Part shown: piece by piece, positions 1 through 8,187 of the stretch
How the letters are laid out: the number at the start of each line of letters is the position of its first letter
Numbering within the stretch: the stretch's first letter is position 1
Assembly: GCF_001417735.1 (NCBI RefSeq)
Contig: NZ_BBUZ01000047.1
Location: 17,152 to 81,151, forward strand
DNA from: Streptomyces sp. NBRC 110028
Lineage (GTDB): Bacteria > Actinomycetota > Actinomycetes > Streptomycetales > Streptomycetaceae
Reading direction: 5' to 3'
DNA: 64,000 nucleotides
Position numbers and translations under genes: made by a program
Notes under the pieces: generated by a model
What the model was told of the DNA's origin: nothing
The model's database searches: none
The model's input: only the letters and a program-made list of their open reading frames with translations

Positions 1-501
1 GATCGACTCCAGCAGCTCGCCGAGGGCCTGGTCGGCCAGCTCCCCGGCGATCCGCATGCACGAGATCTCCTCGTCGTCCTTGACGATCCGCAGCTGCTCG
101 ACGGCCCGCCCCAGGTCGGCGAGGCGCAGCCGCGGCACGGCGGAGCCGACCGCCCGGTGGCGGGCCACGGTCAGATCGTGCTCCTCGACGGCCAGCGACT
201 CGGCGCCGTCCGCCGCCGCCAGGTCGGCCGCGGCCACGGCCGGGTCGCCGTCCGCCCCGCGCCCGGACAGCACGAGGACCCGCAGATCCTCCGGATGCGG
301 CCCCGGCACCGGCCCCCACGAGGACGCCTCGGGCGCCACCAGGACGTCCTGGACGGGTCCGAGGAGCAGTGCGGCGCCCGGGGGCGCGTCGCCGCACAGA
401 TAGCGCACATTGGCGGGCCGGGAGACCAGGGCGGCCTCGCTCCCTGCCGCCGCGTACTGGTCGTGCAGGCGGGCACGTCGGGCCGCGTACACCTGGGACA
501 T
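1..501 (-). CDS. Xaa-Pro aminopeptidase-like M24 peptidase, truncated by the window edge
   Basis: The visible 167 codons start at ATG 501 (MSQVYAARR) and run off the left edge. They cover the N-terminal creatinase-like domain of an aminopeptidase P/prolidase protein: an opening helix (RRARLHDQYAAAG), the substrate-side region around NVRYLCG, and the linker KDDEEISCMRIAGELAD that leads into the pita-bread metallopeptidase domain. The metal-binding residues would lie outside the window, so activity cannot be judged. Family members remove an N-terminal residue ahead of proline and act in the cytoplasm. A peptidase of this type lies downstream of the aro genes in streptomycetes (recalled synteny), which supports the call. 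It follows the P-loop ATPase gene on the same strand after a 91-bp gap with a small hairpin. Confidence 0.85.
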   Translation of the reverse strand, partial: MSQVYAARRARLHDQYAAAGSEAALVSRPANVRYLCGDAPPGAALLLGPVQDVLVAPEASSWGPVPGPHPEDLRVLVLSGRGADGDPAVAAADLAAADGAESLAVEEHDLTVARHRAVGSAVPRLRLADLGRAVEQLRIVKDDEEISCMRIAGELADQALGELLESI

Positions 502-533
502 GCCCCGAGCGTACGCACTCCGCCCCGCCCCGG

Positions 534-555
534 CCGTCCGGAAGGGGCCGGACGG
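534..555 (-). terminator. short GC-rich hairpin between ATPase and peptidase genes
   Basis: CCGTCCGG (534-541) pairs with CCGGACGG (548-555) across a 6-nt loop. It lies 38 bp past the stop of the P-loop ATPase gene and upstream of the peptidase start. With only 8 bp and no T tract it may be a weak terminator or a leader hairpin. Confidence 0.35.
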
Positions 556-592
556 GGGCCCGGCCCGGTACTCGGGATGCCCCGGGCTGTCG

Positions 593-1549
593 TCAGAAGG
601 CGGGCGGGCTGGCGATGGAGCGGGCCACCACCTCGTCCAGCATGCGGGCGGTGGTCTCCACGTCGTACGTCGAGTTGTCGATGATCGGCAGGCCCGAGCC
701 GTACCAGCCCGCCATCCGGCCGTGGATCCGGGCGACCTCCTCGTCGCTGAGGCGGCGGTTGCCGCTGCGGGCCGCGTTCCGCTCCAGGACGATTTCGAGG
801 CCGGGCAGCACCACCACGGGCAGCAGGCCCGGGCCGACGTGCCGCTTCCAGCCGCCGAGGCCGACGACGGGGCGGTCGGGGAAGACGGCGTCGTCGAGGA
901 TGCAGGAGATGCCGTTGGCCAGGAAGTTCCGGGCGGCGAAGCCGCAGGTGCGGCGGGCGAGGCGGTACTGCGCCTCGGAGTTCTCGTTCCAGCCCGACTG
1001 GGGGTTGGCGAAGCCCGACCTGACCCATTCGCGGACGTCGTCGAGGCTGATGTGGGCGGTGGGCACCCGGCGGCGGTCGGCCCAGTGGCGGGCGACGGTG
1101 GTCTTGCCCGCCCCGGCCGGTCCGATGAGCAGCACGGCGACGGCGGCCTGCGAGGCGTCGGCCATCGCCGGGTCGGCGGGCGGGTGGGGCAGCGGGACGG
1201 GCCCGCCGGGCGGCAGCTGGATGTGGCCGGTGGTGCCGGGGTGGTCGACGGGCGGTCCGGGGGGCGGCTGCGGGGTGGGGTGCCCGGCGGTCTGCGGATG
1301 GCCCGCCACCGGGGGTGCGGGCGCGGGCGGTGCGGGGGCCGGGGGCACGAACCCCGGCGGCATGGGCGCCGAGGGGTGCGCGGGCGGGACCGGTGGAGCG
1401 GGCGCCGGGGGTACGGGCGGGGCCGGGGGGTGCTGCTGGGAACCGGGGGGCTGACTCGCGCTCTGGGCCCAGCCTGCGCCCTGCGGCCCGGGCCCCTGCC
1501 CCGCCGGCCGGTGGGACGGTGGCAGCGGAGCTCCCACTGCGTGCTGCAT
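593..1549 (-). CDS. P-loop ATPase/kinase with long proline-rich N-terminus
   Basis: A 318-aa protein starting at ATG 1549 (MQHAVGAPLPP), chosen because GGAG lies 9 nt upstream. Residues about 1-120 are low-complexity Pro/Ala/Gly/His with repeated PPAP and PPVPP segments. The C-terminal half is a small AAA_33/zeta-toxin-like kinase fold with Walker A GPAGAGKTT, a D-D-V switch segment (SLDDVREW) and an asparagine-rich sensor region (SGWNEN). Such domains phosphorylate small molecules or RNA ends; the substrate cannot be read here. It sits just downstream of aroB behind a strong hairpin, so it is probably a separate transcript with a promoter in 1550-1756. No antitoxin-like partner is adjacent, which argues against a zeta-type toxin system. 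Confidence 0.75.
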   Translation of the reverse strand: MQHAVGAPLPPSHRPAGQGPGPQGAGWAQSASQPPGSQQHPPAPPVPPAPAPPVPPAHPSAPMPPGFVPPAPAPPAPAPPVAGHPQTAGHPTPQPPPGPPVDHPGTTGHIQLPPGGPVPLPHPPADPAMADASQAAVAVLLIGPAGAGKTTVARHWADRRRVPTAHISLDDVREWVRSGFANPQSGWNENSEAQYRLARRTCGFAARNFLANGISCILDDAVFPDRPVVGLGGWKRHVGPGLLPVVVLPGLEIVLERNAARSGNRRLSDEEVARIHGRMAGWYGSGLPIIDNSTYDVETTARMLDEVVARSIASPPAF

Positions 1550-1756
1550 CCGGTGGCACTCCGTCTCGTACGGGCGGCAGTCGTGGCGGACAACTGTCGC
1601 GTGGTGACGCGGCGCTGAGGCCGCTCCTACCGAACGGTACCTGCCCCGTGCGCCGCTGTGTGAACGCCCCGGAAACCCGATGAGTGCCCGTCTCGACGCG
1701 TCAGCCAGGCAATTCGTCCGCGGGGGCCCGCAACTGCGGGCAAACTCCGCGGTGTT

Positions 1757-1786
1757 CGAAAGCCCGCGGCGGGGCCGCGGGCTTCG
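1757..1786 (-). terminator. terminator after aroB
   Basis: AAGCCCGCGG (1760-1769) and CCGCGGGCTT (1775-1784) form a perfect 10-bp stem with a 5-nt loop, 31 bp past the aroB stop. It lacks a U tract, as is common in Streptomyces. The rest of the 268-bp gap to 1549 holds no gene and must carry the promoter of the ATPase gene; no clear hexamers are seen. Confidence 0.7.
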
Positions 1787-1817
1787 ATGGCGATGACACA
1801 GTTGTGACCGGATCCGG

Positions 1818-2978
1818 TCAGCTCCGGGAGGTCTCCCCGGAGACCTCGCCGTACGCGGCGAGCAGCACCGCCGGGTCCGGCCCTTCCAGCACGGTCGGCT
1901 TGGCGATGCCGTCCAGCACGATGAAGCGCAGCAGGTCACCGCGGGTCTTCTTGTCGACCTTCATGGTCTCCAGCAGCTTGGGCCACTGGTCGCCGCGGTA
2001 GGTGAGCGGCAGGCCGACGGACTCCAGGACGGCGCGGTGCCGGTCGGCGGTGGCGTCGTCCAGACGGCCCGCGAGGCGGCCCAGTTCGGCGGCGAAGACC
2101 ATGCCGACGGAGACGGCGGCGCCGTGCCGCCAGTTGTAGCGCTCGTTCTTCTCGATGGCGTGCGCGAGGGTGTGCCCGTAGTTGAGGATCTCGCGCAGCC
2201 CGGATTCCCTGAGGTCGCTGGAGACGACCTCGGCCTTGACCCGGATGGACCGCTCGATCAGCTCGGCGGTGTGCGCCCCGCCGGGGGTGCGGGCCGCGGC
2301 CGGGTCCTGCTCGATCAGCTCCAGGATGGCCGGGTCGGCGATGAATCCGGCCTTGATGATCTCGGCGAGGCCGCTGATGTAGTCGTTGACCGGAAGCGAG
2401 TCCAGCGCGGCCAGGTCGCACAGCACCCCGGCCGGGGGGTGGAAGGCGCCGACGAGGTTCTTGCCCTCGGCGGTGTTGATGCCGGTCTTGCCGCCGACCG
2501 CCGCGTCGACCATGCCGAGCACGGTCGTCGGGACGGCGATCCAGCGCACCCCGCGCAGCCAGGTCGCGGCGACGAAGCCCGCGAGGTCGGTGGTCGCGCC
2601 GCCGCCGACGCCGACGATGACGTCGCTGCGGGTGAAGCCGGTCTGGCCCAGCGCCTTCCAGCAGTACGCGGCGACCTCGGCGGTCTTGGCCTCCTCCGCG
2701 TTCGGCAGCTGGATCGCGATGGCCTCGTACCCCTGGTCGGCGAGGTCCTGGCGGATCGCCTCACCGGTCTCGGCCAGCGCCTCGGGGTGCAGGACGGCGA
2801 CGCGCTGACGATTGCCGTGGCGCGCGGCGCCTCCGTCGAGGGTGGTGGTGGGAGACGGGCGGGCATCGCCGATCAGCCCGGGCAGCTCGCCCAGGAGCTG
2901 CCGGCCGACCAGGACCTCGTACGGCGCGGTGCCCGCCGTGCCGCCGACCTGGATGCGCGTGGGGGTGTCGGTGCTCAT
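1818..2978 (-). CDS. aroB: 3-dehydroquinate synthase
   Basis: AroB converts DAHP to 3-dehydroquinate, the second shikimate step, using NAD and a divalent metal in the cytoplasm. The 386-aa protein has the NAD-binding GVGGGATTDLAGFVAATW and GGKTGIN motifs near residues 120-175, the metal and substrate segment GLAEIIKAG, and the metal histidines in NYGHTLAHAIE and WRHGAAVSVGM. Length is normal. ATG 2978 overlaps the aroK stop by 4 nt (ATGA), so translation is probably coupled. It is the last gene of aroC-aroK-aroB and is followed by a hairpin. Confidence 0.97.
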   Translation of the reverse strand: MSTDTPTRIQVGGTAGTAPYEVLVGRQLLGELPGLIGDARPSPTTTLDGGAARHGNRQRVAVLHPEALAETGEAIRQDLADQGYEAIAIQLPNAEEAKTAEVAAYCWKALGQTGFTRSDVIVGVGGGATTDLAGFVAATWLRGVRWIAVPTTVLGMVDAAVGGKTGINTAEGKNLVGAFHPPAGVLCDLAALDSLPVNDYISGLAEIIKAGFIADPAILELIEQDPAAARTPGGAHTAELIERSIRVKAEVVSSDLRESGLREILNYGHTLAHAIEKNERYNWRHGAAVSVGMVFAAELGRLAGRLDDATADRHRAVLESVGLPLTYRGDQWPKLLETMKVDKKTRGDLLRFIVLDGIAKPTVLEGPDPAVLLAAYGEVSGETSRS

Positions 2979-3508
2979 GCCTTCTTCAGCTCCAGTGCGT
3001 CCATGACGGCGTCGGCGACCTCGTCGGGGGTGCGGCCCTCGGTCGTCACGACGGCTCGGGCGACTTCGGTGTACAGCGGGCGGCGCTGCTCCATCAGCTC
3101 GCGCCAGCGCTGGCGCGGGTTGACGGCGAGCAGCGGGCGGGGGGCGTCCAGGCCGGTGCGCTTGACGGCCTCGGCGACGCCCATCTCCAGGAAGACCACC
3201 GGCAGGCCGGTGAGCAGGGCGCGGGTGTCCGGGTCGAGGATCGCGCCGCCGCCGAGCGCCAGCACGCCCGGGTGCCCGGTGACGGCGGCCCGTACGGCCT
3301 GCCGCTCCAGCTCACGGAAGTGGGGCTCGCCCTCGTCGATGAAGATCTCGGAGATCTCCTTGCCCGCGGTCGCCACGATGTCGGTGTCGGTGTCGCGGAA
3401 CGTGGTGTCCAGCCGCTCGGCGAGCACCCGTCCGACGGTGCTCTTACCGACGCCCATGGGCCCGACCAGCACCGCGGCGGGCCCCTCCGGTGCGCTGGGC
3501 GCGGTCAC
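2975..3508 (-). CDS. aroK: shikimate kinase
   Basis: This 177-aa kinase phosphorylates shikimate at the 3-hydroxyl with ATP. It shows Walker A GPMGVGKST (near residue 17), the shikimate-binding DTDTDI and FRELE segments, the GGGAILD motif, and the lid region with RPLL. GTG 3508 was preferred over the upstream in-frame GTG 3652 because it overlaps the aroC stop as GTGA and gives the family's usual length. It is also coupled to aroB by a 4-nt overlap, making a tight three-gene unit. Confidence 0.96.
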   Translation of the reverse strand: MTAPSAPEGPAAVLVGPMGVGKSTVGRVLAERLDTTFRDTDTDIVATAGKEISEIFIDEGEPHFRELERQAVRAAVTGHPGVLALGGGAILDPDTRALLTGLPVVFLEMGVAEAVKRTGLDAPRPLLAVNPRQRWRELMEQRRPLYTEVARAVVTTEGRTPDEVADAVMDALELKKA

Positions 3509-4689
3509 CGGATGGCCAGGCTGTCGAGGAAGCCCCGGACGTTGCGGCGGGTCTCGGTGACCGAGTCGCCGCCGAACTTCTCGGCGACCGCTTCGGCCAG
3601 GACCAGGGCGACCATGGCCTCGGCGACGATACCGGCGGCCGGTACCGCGCACACGTCCGAGCGCTGGTGGTGGGCCTTGGTGGCCTCGCCGGTGGTGACG
3701 TCGACGGTGGCCAGCGCCCGGGGCACGGTCGCGATCGGCTTCATCGCGGCCCGTACTCGCAGCAGTTCGCCCGTGCTCAGCCCGCCCTCGGTGCCGCCGG
3801 AGCGGCCGGAGGAGCGCCTGATGCCCTCGTCGGTCGACACGATCTCGTCGTGCGCCTGGGAGCCGGGCACCCGGGCGAGGTCGAAGCCGTCGCCGACCTC
3901 GACGCCCTTGATGGCCTGGATGCCCATCAGCGCGGCGGCCAGCCGCGCGTCCAGCCGGCGGTCCCAGTGCACATGCGAGCCGAGGCCCACCGGCACGCCG
4001 TACGCCAGCACCTCGACGACGCCGCCGAGGGTGTCGCCGTCCTTGTGGGCCTGGTCGATCTCGGCCACCATCGCCTTGCTCGCGTCGGCGTCCAGGCAGC
4101 GCACCGGGTCGGCGTCGAGCCGCTCGACGTCGGACGGCTCGGGGTAGACCCCGTACGGGGCCTTGGCCGAGGCCAGCTCGGTCACATGGGAGACGATCTC
4201 GATCCCGGCCGTCTCCTTGAGGTAGGAGCGGGCGACGGTGCCGAGGGCGACGCGGGCGGCGGTCTCGCGGGCGCTGGCGCGCTCCAGGATGGGCCGGGCG
4301 TCCGCCACACCGTACTTCTGCATGCCGGCGAGGTCGGCGTGGCCGGGACGGGGGCGGGTCAGCGGCGCGTTACGGGCCAGTCCCTCCAGGACCTCGGGGT
4401 CGACCGGGTCGGCCGACATGACCTGCTCCCACTTGGGCCACTCGGTATTGCCGATCATGATCGCGACCGGGGAGCCGAGGGTCAGACCGTGCCGGACGCC
4501 GCCGAGGAAGGTGACCTCGTCACGCTCGAACTTCATCCGCGCCCCGCGGCCGTAACCGAGCCGGCGCCGCGCGAGGGCGTCCGCCACCATCTCGGTGGTG
4601 ACCGGCACCCCTGCGGGCAGTCCTTCCAGCGTCGCCACAAGCGCGGGGCCGTGCGACTCCCCCGCGGTCAGCCAGCGCAACCTGCTCAA
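3505..4689 (-). CDS. aroC: chorismate synthase (TTG start)
   Basis: AroC forms chorismate from EPSP with reduced FMN, the last common step to aromatic amino acids, folate and quinones. The 394-aa protein begins at TTG 4689, giving SRLRWLTAGESHGPAL, the conserved N-terminus with its catalytic His. GGGAG lies 6-7 nt upstream and no ATG or GTG in frame fits the family start. Other signatures are RRRLGYGRGARM, the RASARETAARVA segment, and FDLARVPGSQAHDE. It opens the aroC-aroK-aroB unit; the region up to the aroE terminator at 4831 probably carries its promoter. Chorismate made here also feeds pabB at 58.0-59.1 kb. Confidence 0.96.
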   Translation of the reverse strand: MSRLRWLTAGESHGPALVATLEGLPAGVPVTTEMVADALARRRLGYGRGARMKFERDEVTFLGGVRHGLTLGSPVAIMIGNTEWPKWEQVMSADPVDPEVLEGLARNAPLTRPRPGHADLAGMQKYGVADARPILERASARETAARVALGTVARSYLKETAGIEIVSHVTELASAKAPYGVYPEPSDVERLDADPVRCLDADASKAMVAEIDQAHKDGDTLGGVVEVLAYGVPVGLGSHVHWDRRLDARLAAALMGIQAIKGVEVGDGFDLARVPGSQAHDEIVSTDEGIRRSSGRSGGTEGGLSTGELLRVRAAMKPIATVPRALATVDVTTGEATKAHHQRSDVCAVPAAGIVAEAMVALVLAEAVAEKFGGDSVTETRRNVRGFLDSLAIR

Positions 4690-4830
4690 CGGTGCTCCCT
4701 CATGCTCATGCTCGCGCCTCGACGTCCAGGGGCTCGGCCCGGTGCGCGGCTCGGGCCGGCCACCTCCGATCCTCCCACGGCGCGGATTCCGCCGAGGGCC
4801 CACGTCCAGCGTACGGACGTGCGACGCGAT

Positions 4831-4861
4831 AGGGGCGGCAGGCGCTGCGCCTGCCGCCCCT
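4831..4861 (-). terminator. strong terminator after aroE
   Basis: AGGGGCGGCAGGCGC (4831-4845) and its exact complement (4847-4861) make a 15-bp perfect inverted repeat around one base. It lies 117 bp past the aroE stop and separates aroE from aroC. Confidence 0.85.
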
Positions 4862-4977
4862 TCCTCACTGAGCGGAGCACCACGCGGAACTGGCCGGAAT
4901 CCAGAAGTACGGCGGACCACCCCCGCTGTGGCGGGGAGCGCGTGGCTCACCAGGAGAACGATCCCGACTGCGCCTGG

Positions 4978-5823
4978 TTACACTCCGCGGGCGGCGAGGG
5001 CCGCCTCGCCTGCCTCGCGCATCACGGCGAGCGGCGCCGGGGCGCGCCCGGTGATTTGCTCGACCTGCGGCACGGCCTGGTGGACCAGCAGGTCGAGACC
5101 GCCGACCACGACGCCGCCGCGCACGGACCAGGCGGCGGCCAGCGCGGTCGGCCAGGGGTCGTAGAGGACGTCGAAGAGCGTGCCGGGGCGCTCGGGGACG
5201 GACGCCGCGAGCGCGTCGGTCGTCCCGGCGGGGGTGGTGGCGATCACCAGCGGGGCGTCGAAAGCCTCGGCCGCGGCGCCCCAGTCCGCCGTGCGCACCG
5301 GCACGCCCAGCCGCTCGCCCCACTGCCGCATCTCGGCCGCCCGGGCGTCGCTGCGGACGTACGCGGTGACCTCGCCGTCGCAGACGCGGGCGAGCGCGGC
5401 CAGCGCGGAGGAGGCGGTGGCCCCGGCGCCCAGGACGGCGGCCCGCTCCACCCGCTGGACGCCGCGCTCGGCGAGCGCCGCCACCATGCCGGGGATGTCG
5501 GTGTTGTCGCCGAGCCGTCGTCCGTCGTCGGTCAGGACGACGGTGTTGACCGCCTCCACCGAGGCCGCCGTGTCGCTGACGCGGTCCAGCAGCGGGATGA
5601 CCGCGCGCTTGAGCGGCATGGTGACGGAGAACCCCGCCCAGTCCGGCTCGCCCGGTCCGCCGAGCCGCTCGAAGAAGCCCGGCAGCGCCGCCTCGTCCAG
5701 CTCGACGGTGCCGTAGTGCCAGCCGTCGAGCCCCAGCTTCCGGTACGCGGCGTTGTGCAGCGCCGGGGAGAGGGAGTGGGAGACCGGCGAGCCGAGCACG
5801 GCTGCCCTGCGGTTGTGCGACAT
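4978..5823 (-). CDS. aroE: shikimate dehydrogenase
   Basis: AroE reduces 3-dehydroshikimate to shikimate with NADPH. The 281-aa protein begins at ATG 5823 (MSHNRRAAVLGSPVSHSLSP). It has the substrate-binding SxS motif (SHSLSP), GFSVTMPLK with the catalytic lysine, NTVV and the downstream DNTD segment (catalytic Asp), the nucleotide-binding AVLGAGATA, and the C-terminal GLDLLVHQ. The gene follows mltG by 6 bp on the same strand and ends at a strong terminator, so it is the last gene of a probable alaS-ruvX-mltG-aroE unit. Confidence 0.95.
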   Translation of the reverse strand: MSHNRRAAVLGSPVSHSLSPALHNAAYRKLGLDGWHYGTVELDEAALPGFFERLGGPGEPDWAGFSVTMPLKRAVIPLLDRVSDTAASVEAVNTVVLTDDGRRLGDNTDIPGMVAALAERGVQRVERAAVLGAGATASSALAALARVCDGEVTAYVRSDARAAEMRQWGERLGVPVRTADWGAAAEAFDAPLVIATTPAGTTDALAASVPERPGTLFDVLYDPWPTALAAAWSVRGGVVVGGLDLLVHQAVPQVEQITGRAPAPLAVMREAGEAALAARGV

Positions 5824-5829
5824 CTTTCC

Positions 5830-7629
5830 TCAGCCGTTGTTCTCGCGCTGCTGCTTGTTGAACTTCTCGACCCACTTCTGGTGTTCCGCGTAGGTCTTGG
5901 AGAACTGGCTCTTGTTGCCGATCGCCACGAAGTAGTACCAGCCGTCGCTGGTCGGGTTCATCGACGCCTTGAGCGCGTCCGCGCCGGGGTTCCCGATCGG
6001 GCCCGGCGGCAGGCCCTTGTAGAAGTAGGTGTTGTACGGGTTGTCGTAGCCCTTGATCTCGCTGACCGAGATGTCGAGCTTGCTCTGGTTCTTGATGTAG
6101 TTGTACGTCGAGTCGAATTCCAGCTTGCCGTTGGTCTGGCTGTTGCCGGGTTCGAGCCGGTTGTAGACCACCTCGGCCATCTTGCGGAAGTCATCGTGTG
6201 TGATGCCCTCGGCCTGGACCAGGCTCGCCACGGTGATGAGTTGCAGGGGACTCTTGAGACCCAGCTCCCTGGCTTTGCCCTCCAGATCCTGCCGCGCGTA
6301 GTTCCGCTTGGCCTCGGCGACCATCTTGCGCAGCACGTCCGCGGGCTCGGCGTTCTTGCCCACGCTGTAGCGGGAGGGGTAGAGGAATCCTTCCAGCGGG
6401 TCCTTGATCTTGGCATTGTCGTTCGCCCAGGAAGGCAGGCCGAGGTTCTCGGCTTCCTTCTTGGCGATGCCCGCGGTGGTGCCCGTCTTTGCGCCGGTCT
6501 TCTTGTCGATCGCCGCGTAGACCGCCGCGCCGCGCATGCCCTCGGTGACGATCAGGGCGTTGCTGCTGGCGGGGCTGAGCATCAGCTTCACCGCGGCCGC
6601 GCCGGACATTTCCTTACGGAGGGTGTAGCTGCCCGGCTGGACGAACTTGCCGCTGTCCTCGACGGCTTCCACGAAGGCGCCGCTGCTCTTGATCACGCCC
6701 TTTTCGGCGAGGATGCTGCCGATTTCGGCGTTGCCCGAGCCGTCGGGCACCTCCACCTCGACCTGGCCGGAGCCCTGGCCCTCGTAGTCCGGCGCCGGGC
6801 CGAAGCGGGTCTGCCAGAAGTCGTAGGCGAAGTAGCCGCCTCCGCCGACGGCACCCACCAGGACGACGGTGACGAAGAGGCAGGCGACCCCGCTGCGGCG
6901 CTTGGGCCCGGCCTTCCCTTTCGCCTTGGGCTTCCTGCCCTTCTGGGAGCGGCCCTCGGAGTCGTCGGCGTCGTGCCCCGCGTCGTCGTCGGAGGCGAAG
7001 AACGGGTGGTCATCCTTCGGGGCGTCCTGCCGGGATACCTGGGGCTCGGGCTCCTGTGCCTCCTGCGGCACCTGGGGCATCTGCTGGGTCTCCCCCGGCG
7101 TCTGCGCGTCCTGCTGCCGCGGCGGCTCGTGCGCCGCCTGCTGCGGGTAGCCCTCCTGGGCGCCGCCCTGGGCCGCGTAGCCGTACGGATCGTTCGGGTC
7201 CGTCCCGGCGCTGTAGGAGCCGTCCCAGCCGGGGTTGCCGCCGGGGTCGTACCCCTGCTGGCTGCCTTGCTGCCCGTACTGCTCCCATGACGGCTGCTGT
7301 TGCTGCTGCGGGAACGGCTGGGCGTCCTGCGGGTATCCGTGCGGGTACTGCTGGTGTCCGTAGGGGTCCTGCCCGTAGACGTCCTGGCCGGGGGCGCCCT
7401 GGGCGTATCCGTTCTGGGCGTAGGCATCCTGCGCGTAGGCGTCCTGGGCGTAGCCGTCGTGCGGGTAACCGGCCTGCGCGTAGGGACCCTGTCCGTAGGG
7501 GTCGTTCGGGTCCGGCGGGTACGGCTCCTGCCCGGTCACCGCCTGATGCCCGCCCCATCCCTGGTCCCCGTACAACGGGTCCTCGGAATGCCACGGTTGG
7601 GAGCCGGGTCCCCGGCCGTACTCAGTCAT
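5830..7629 (-). CDS. mltG: endolytic murein transglycosylase MltG with long cytoplasmic Tyr/Gln-rich tail
   Basis: MltG cuts nascent glycan strands at the outer face of the membrane. The 599-aa protein starts at ATG 7629 (MTEYGRGPG) with AGGGG just upstream. Residues 1-245 are disordered, rich in Tyr, Gln, Pro and Gly, with YAQDAYAQ-type repeats and a Lys-rich stop (KGRKPKAKGK). One membrane segment follows (GVACLFVTVVLVGAVGGGGY, about 247-270), then the YceG domain. Catalytic Glu is expected near residue 470 in SLVQAEGITHDDF, followed by VVYNRL, LEFDSTYNY and the C-terminal GLPPGPIGNPG. Typical homologues of 340-400 aa lack the tail; long tails are usual in actinomycetes. A pair of inverted 9-mers (7650-7658 and 7684-7692) lies in the leader. 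Confidence 0.93.
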   Translation of the reverse strand: MTEYGRGPGSQPWHSEDPLYGDQGWGGHQAVTGQEPYPPDPNDPYGQGPYAQAGYPHDGYAQDAYAQDAYAQNGYAQGAPGQDVYGQDPYGHQQYPHGYPQDAQPFPQQQQQPSWEQYGQQGSQQGYDPGGNPGWDGSYSAGTDPNDPYGYAAQGGAQEGYPQQAAHEPPRQQDAQTPGETQQMPQVPQEAQEPEPQVSRQDAPKDDHPFFASDDDAGHDADDSEGRSQKGRKPKAKGKAGPKRRSGVACLFVTVVLVGAVGGGGYFAYDFWQTRFGPAPDYEGQGSGQVEVEVPDGSGNAEIGSILAEKGVIKSSGAFVEAVEDSGKFVQPGSYTLRKEMSGAAAVKLMLSPASSNALIVTEGMRGAAVYAAIDKKTGAKTGTTAGIAKKEAENLGLPSWANDNAKIKDPLEGFLYPSRYSVGKNAEPADVLRKMVAEAKRNYARQDLEGKARELGLKSPLQLITVASLVQAEGITHDDFRKMAEVVYNRLEPGNSQTNGKLEFDSTYNYIKNQSKLDISVSEIKGYDNPYNTYFYKGLPPGPIGNPGADALKASMNPTSDGWYYFVAIGNKSQFSKTYAEHQKWVEKFNKQQRENNG

Positions 7630-7720
7630 CGAACCCCTAGCGACGGCGGTGGCAGCCACCGAGTGCGCTCGCGGCACAAGAGATGGCTGCCATGTCGCGC
7701 GGAACGTTACCGTATCGCGA

Positions 7721-8185
7721 TCAGATGACCACTTCGACGGCCTCGCCCGGCGCCCGGCCGGAGGCCCGCTCGGTCTCCAGCGCGCTCTGCAGAATGACCA
7801 CCGCGGCTGCCTGGTCAACGACCGAACGGCCCTTCTTGGACGACACCCCGGAAGCCCGGAGTCCGTGCGCCGCTGTGACGGTCGTCATACGCTCGTCGAC
7901 CAGCCTTACGGACACCGGCTGGACCCGCCGCGCCAGCTCCCGGGCGAAGGTGCGCACCTTGGCCGCGGCCGGCCCCTCGCGCCCGTTGAGCGAGCGCGGG
8001 AGGCCGATCACCACCTCGATGGGCTCATACTCCTCGACGAGGGCCGCAAGCCGCTTGTGGGCGGCCGGGATGTCACGTCCCGGCACGGTCTCCACCGGGG
8101 TGGCGAGGATCCCGTCGGGGTCGCACGAGGCGACCCCGATCCGGGCGTCCCCGACGTCGATGGCGATGCGCCGGCCGCGTCGCAC
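7721..8185 (-). CDS. ruvX: RuvX/YqgF-family Holliday-junction resolvase-like nuclease
   Basis: A 154-aa RNase H-fold protein of the YqgF family, linked to 16S rRNA 3'-end maturation and proposed as a resolvase. It begins at GTG 8185 (RRGRRIAIDVGDARIGVA), which carries the first catalytic Asp. The central VVIGLPRSLNG and the C-terminal VDERMTT and KKGRSVVDQAAAVVIL segments complete the family pattern. The start is 2 nt after the alaS stop, so the two are co-transcribed. The alaS-ruvX-mltG order is widespread in actinobacteria. Confidence 0.93.
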   Translation of the reverse strand: MRRGRRIAIDVGDARIGVASCDPDGILATPVETVPGRDIPAAHKRLAALVEEYEPIEVVIGLPRSLNGREGPAAAKVRTFARELARRVQPVSVRLVDERMTTVTAAHGLRASGVSSKKGRSVVDQAAAVVILQSALETERASGRAPGEAVEVVI

Positions 8186-8187
8186 GG

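Noticed and set aside
593..1549. Zeta-type toxin-antitoxin module
   Set aside because: The kinase domain resembles zeta toxins, but no small antitoxin gene lies next to it and the position beside aro genes is housekeeping-like.
3490..7290. A 1266-codon open frame on the plus strand across aroC-mltG
   Set aside because: It is antisense to four well-supported genes and its low-complexity Gly/Val/Leu/Arg protein is the usual product of very high GC content on the opposite strand.
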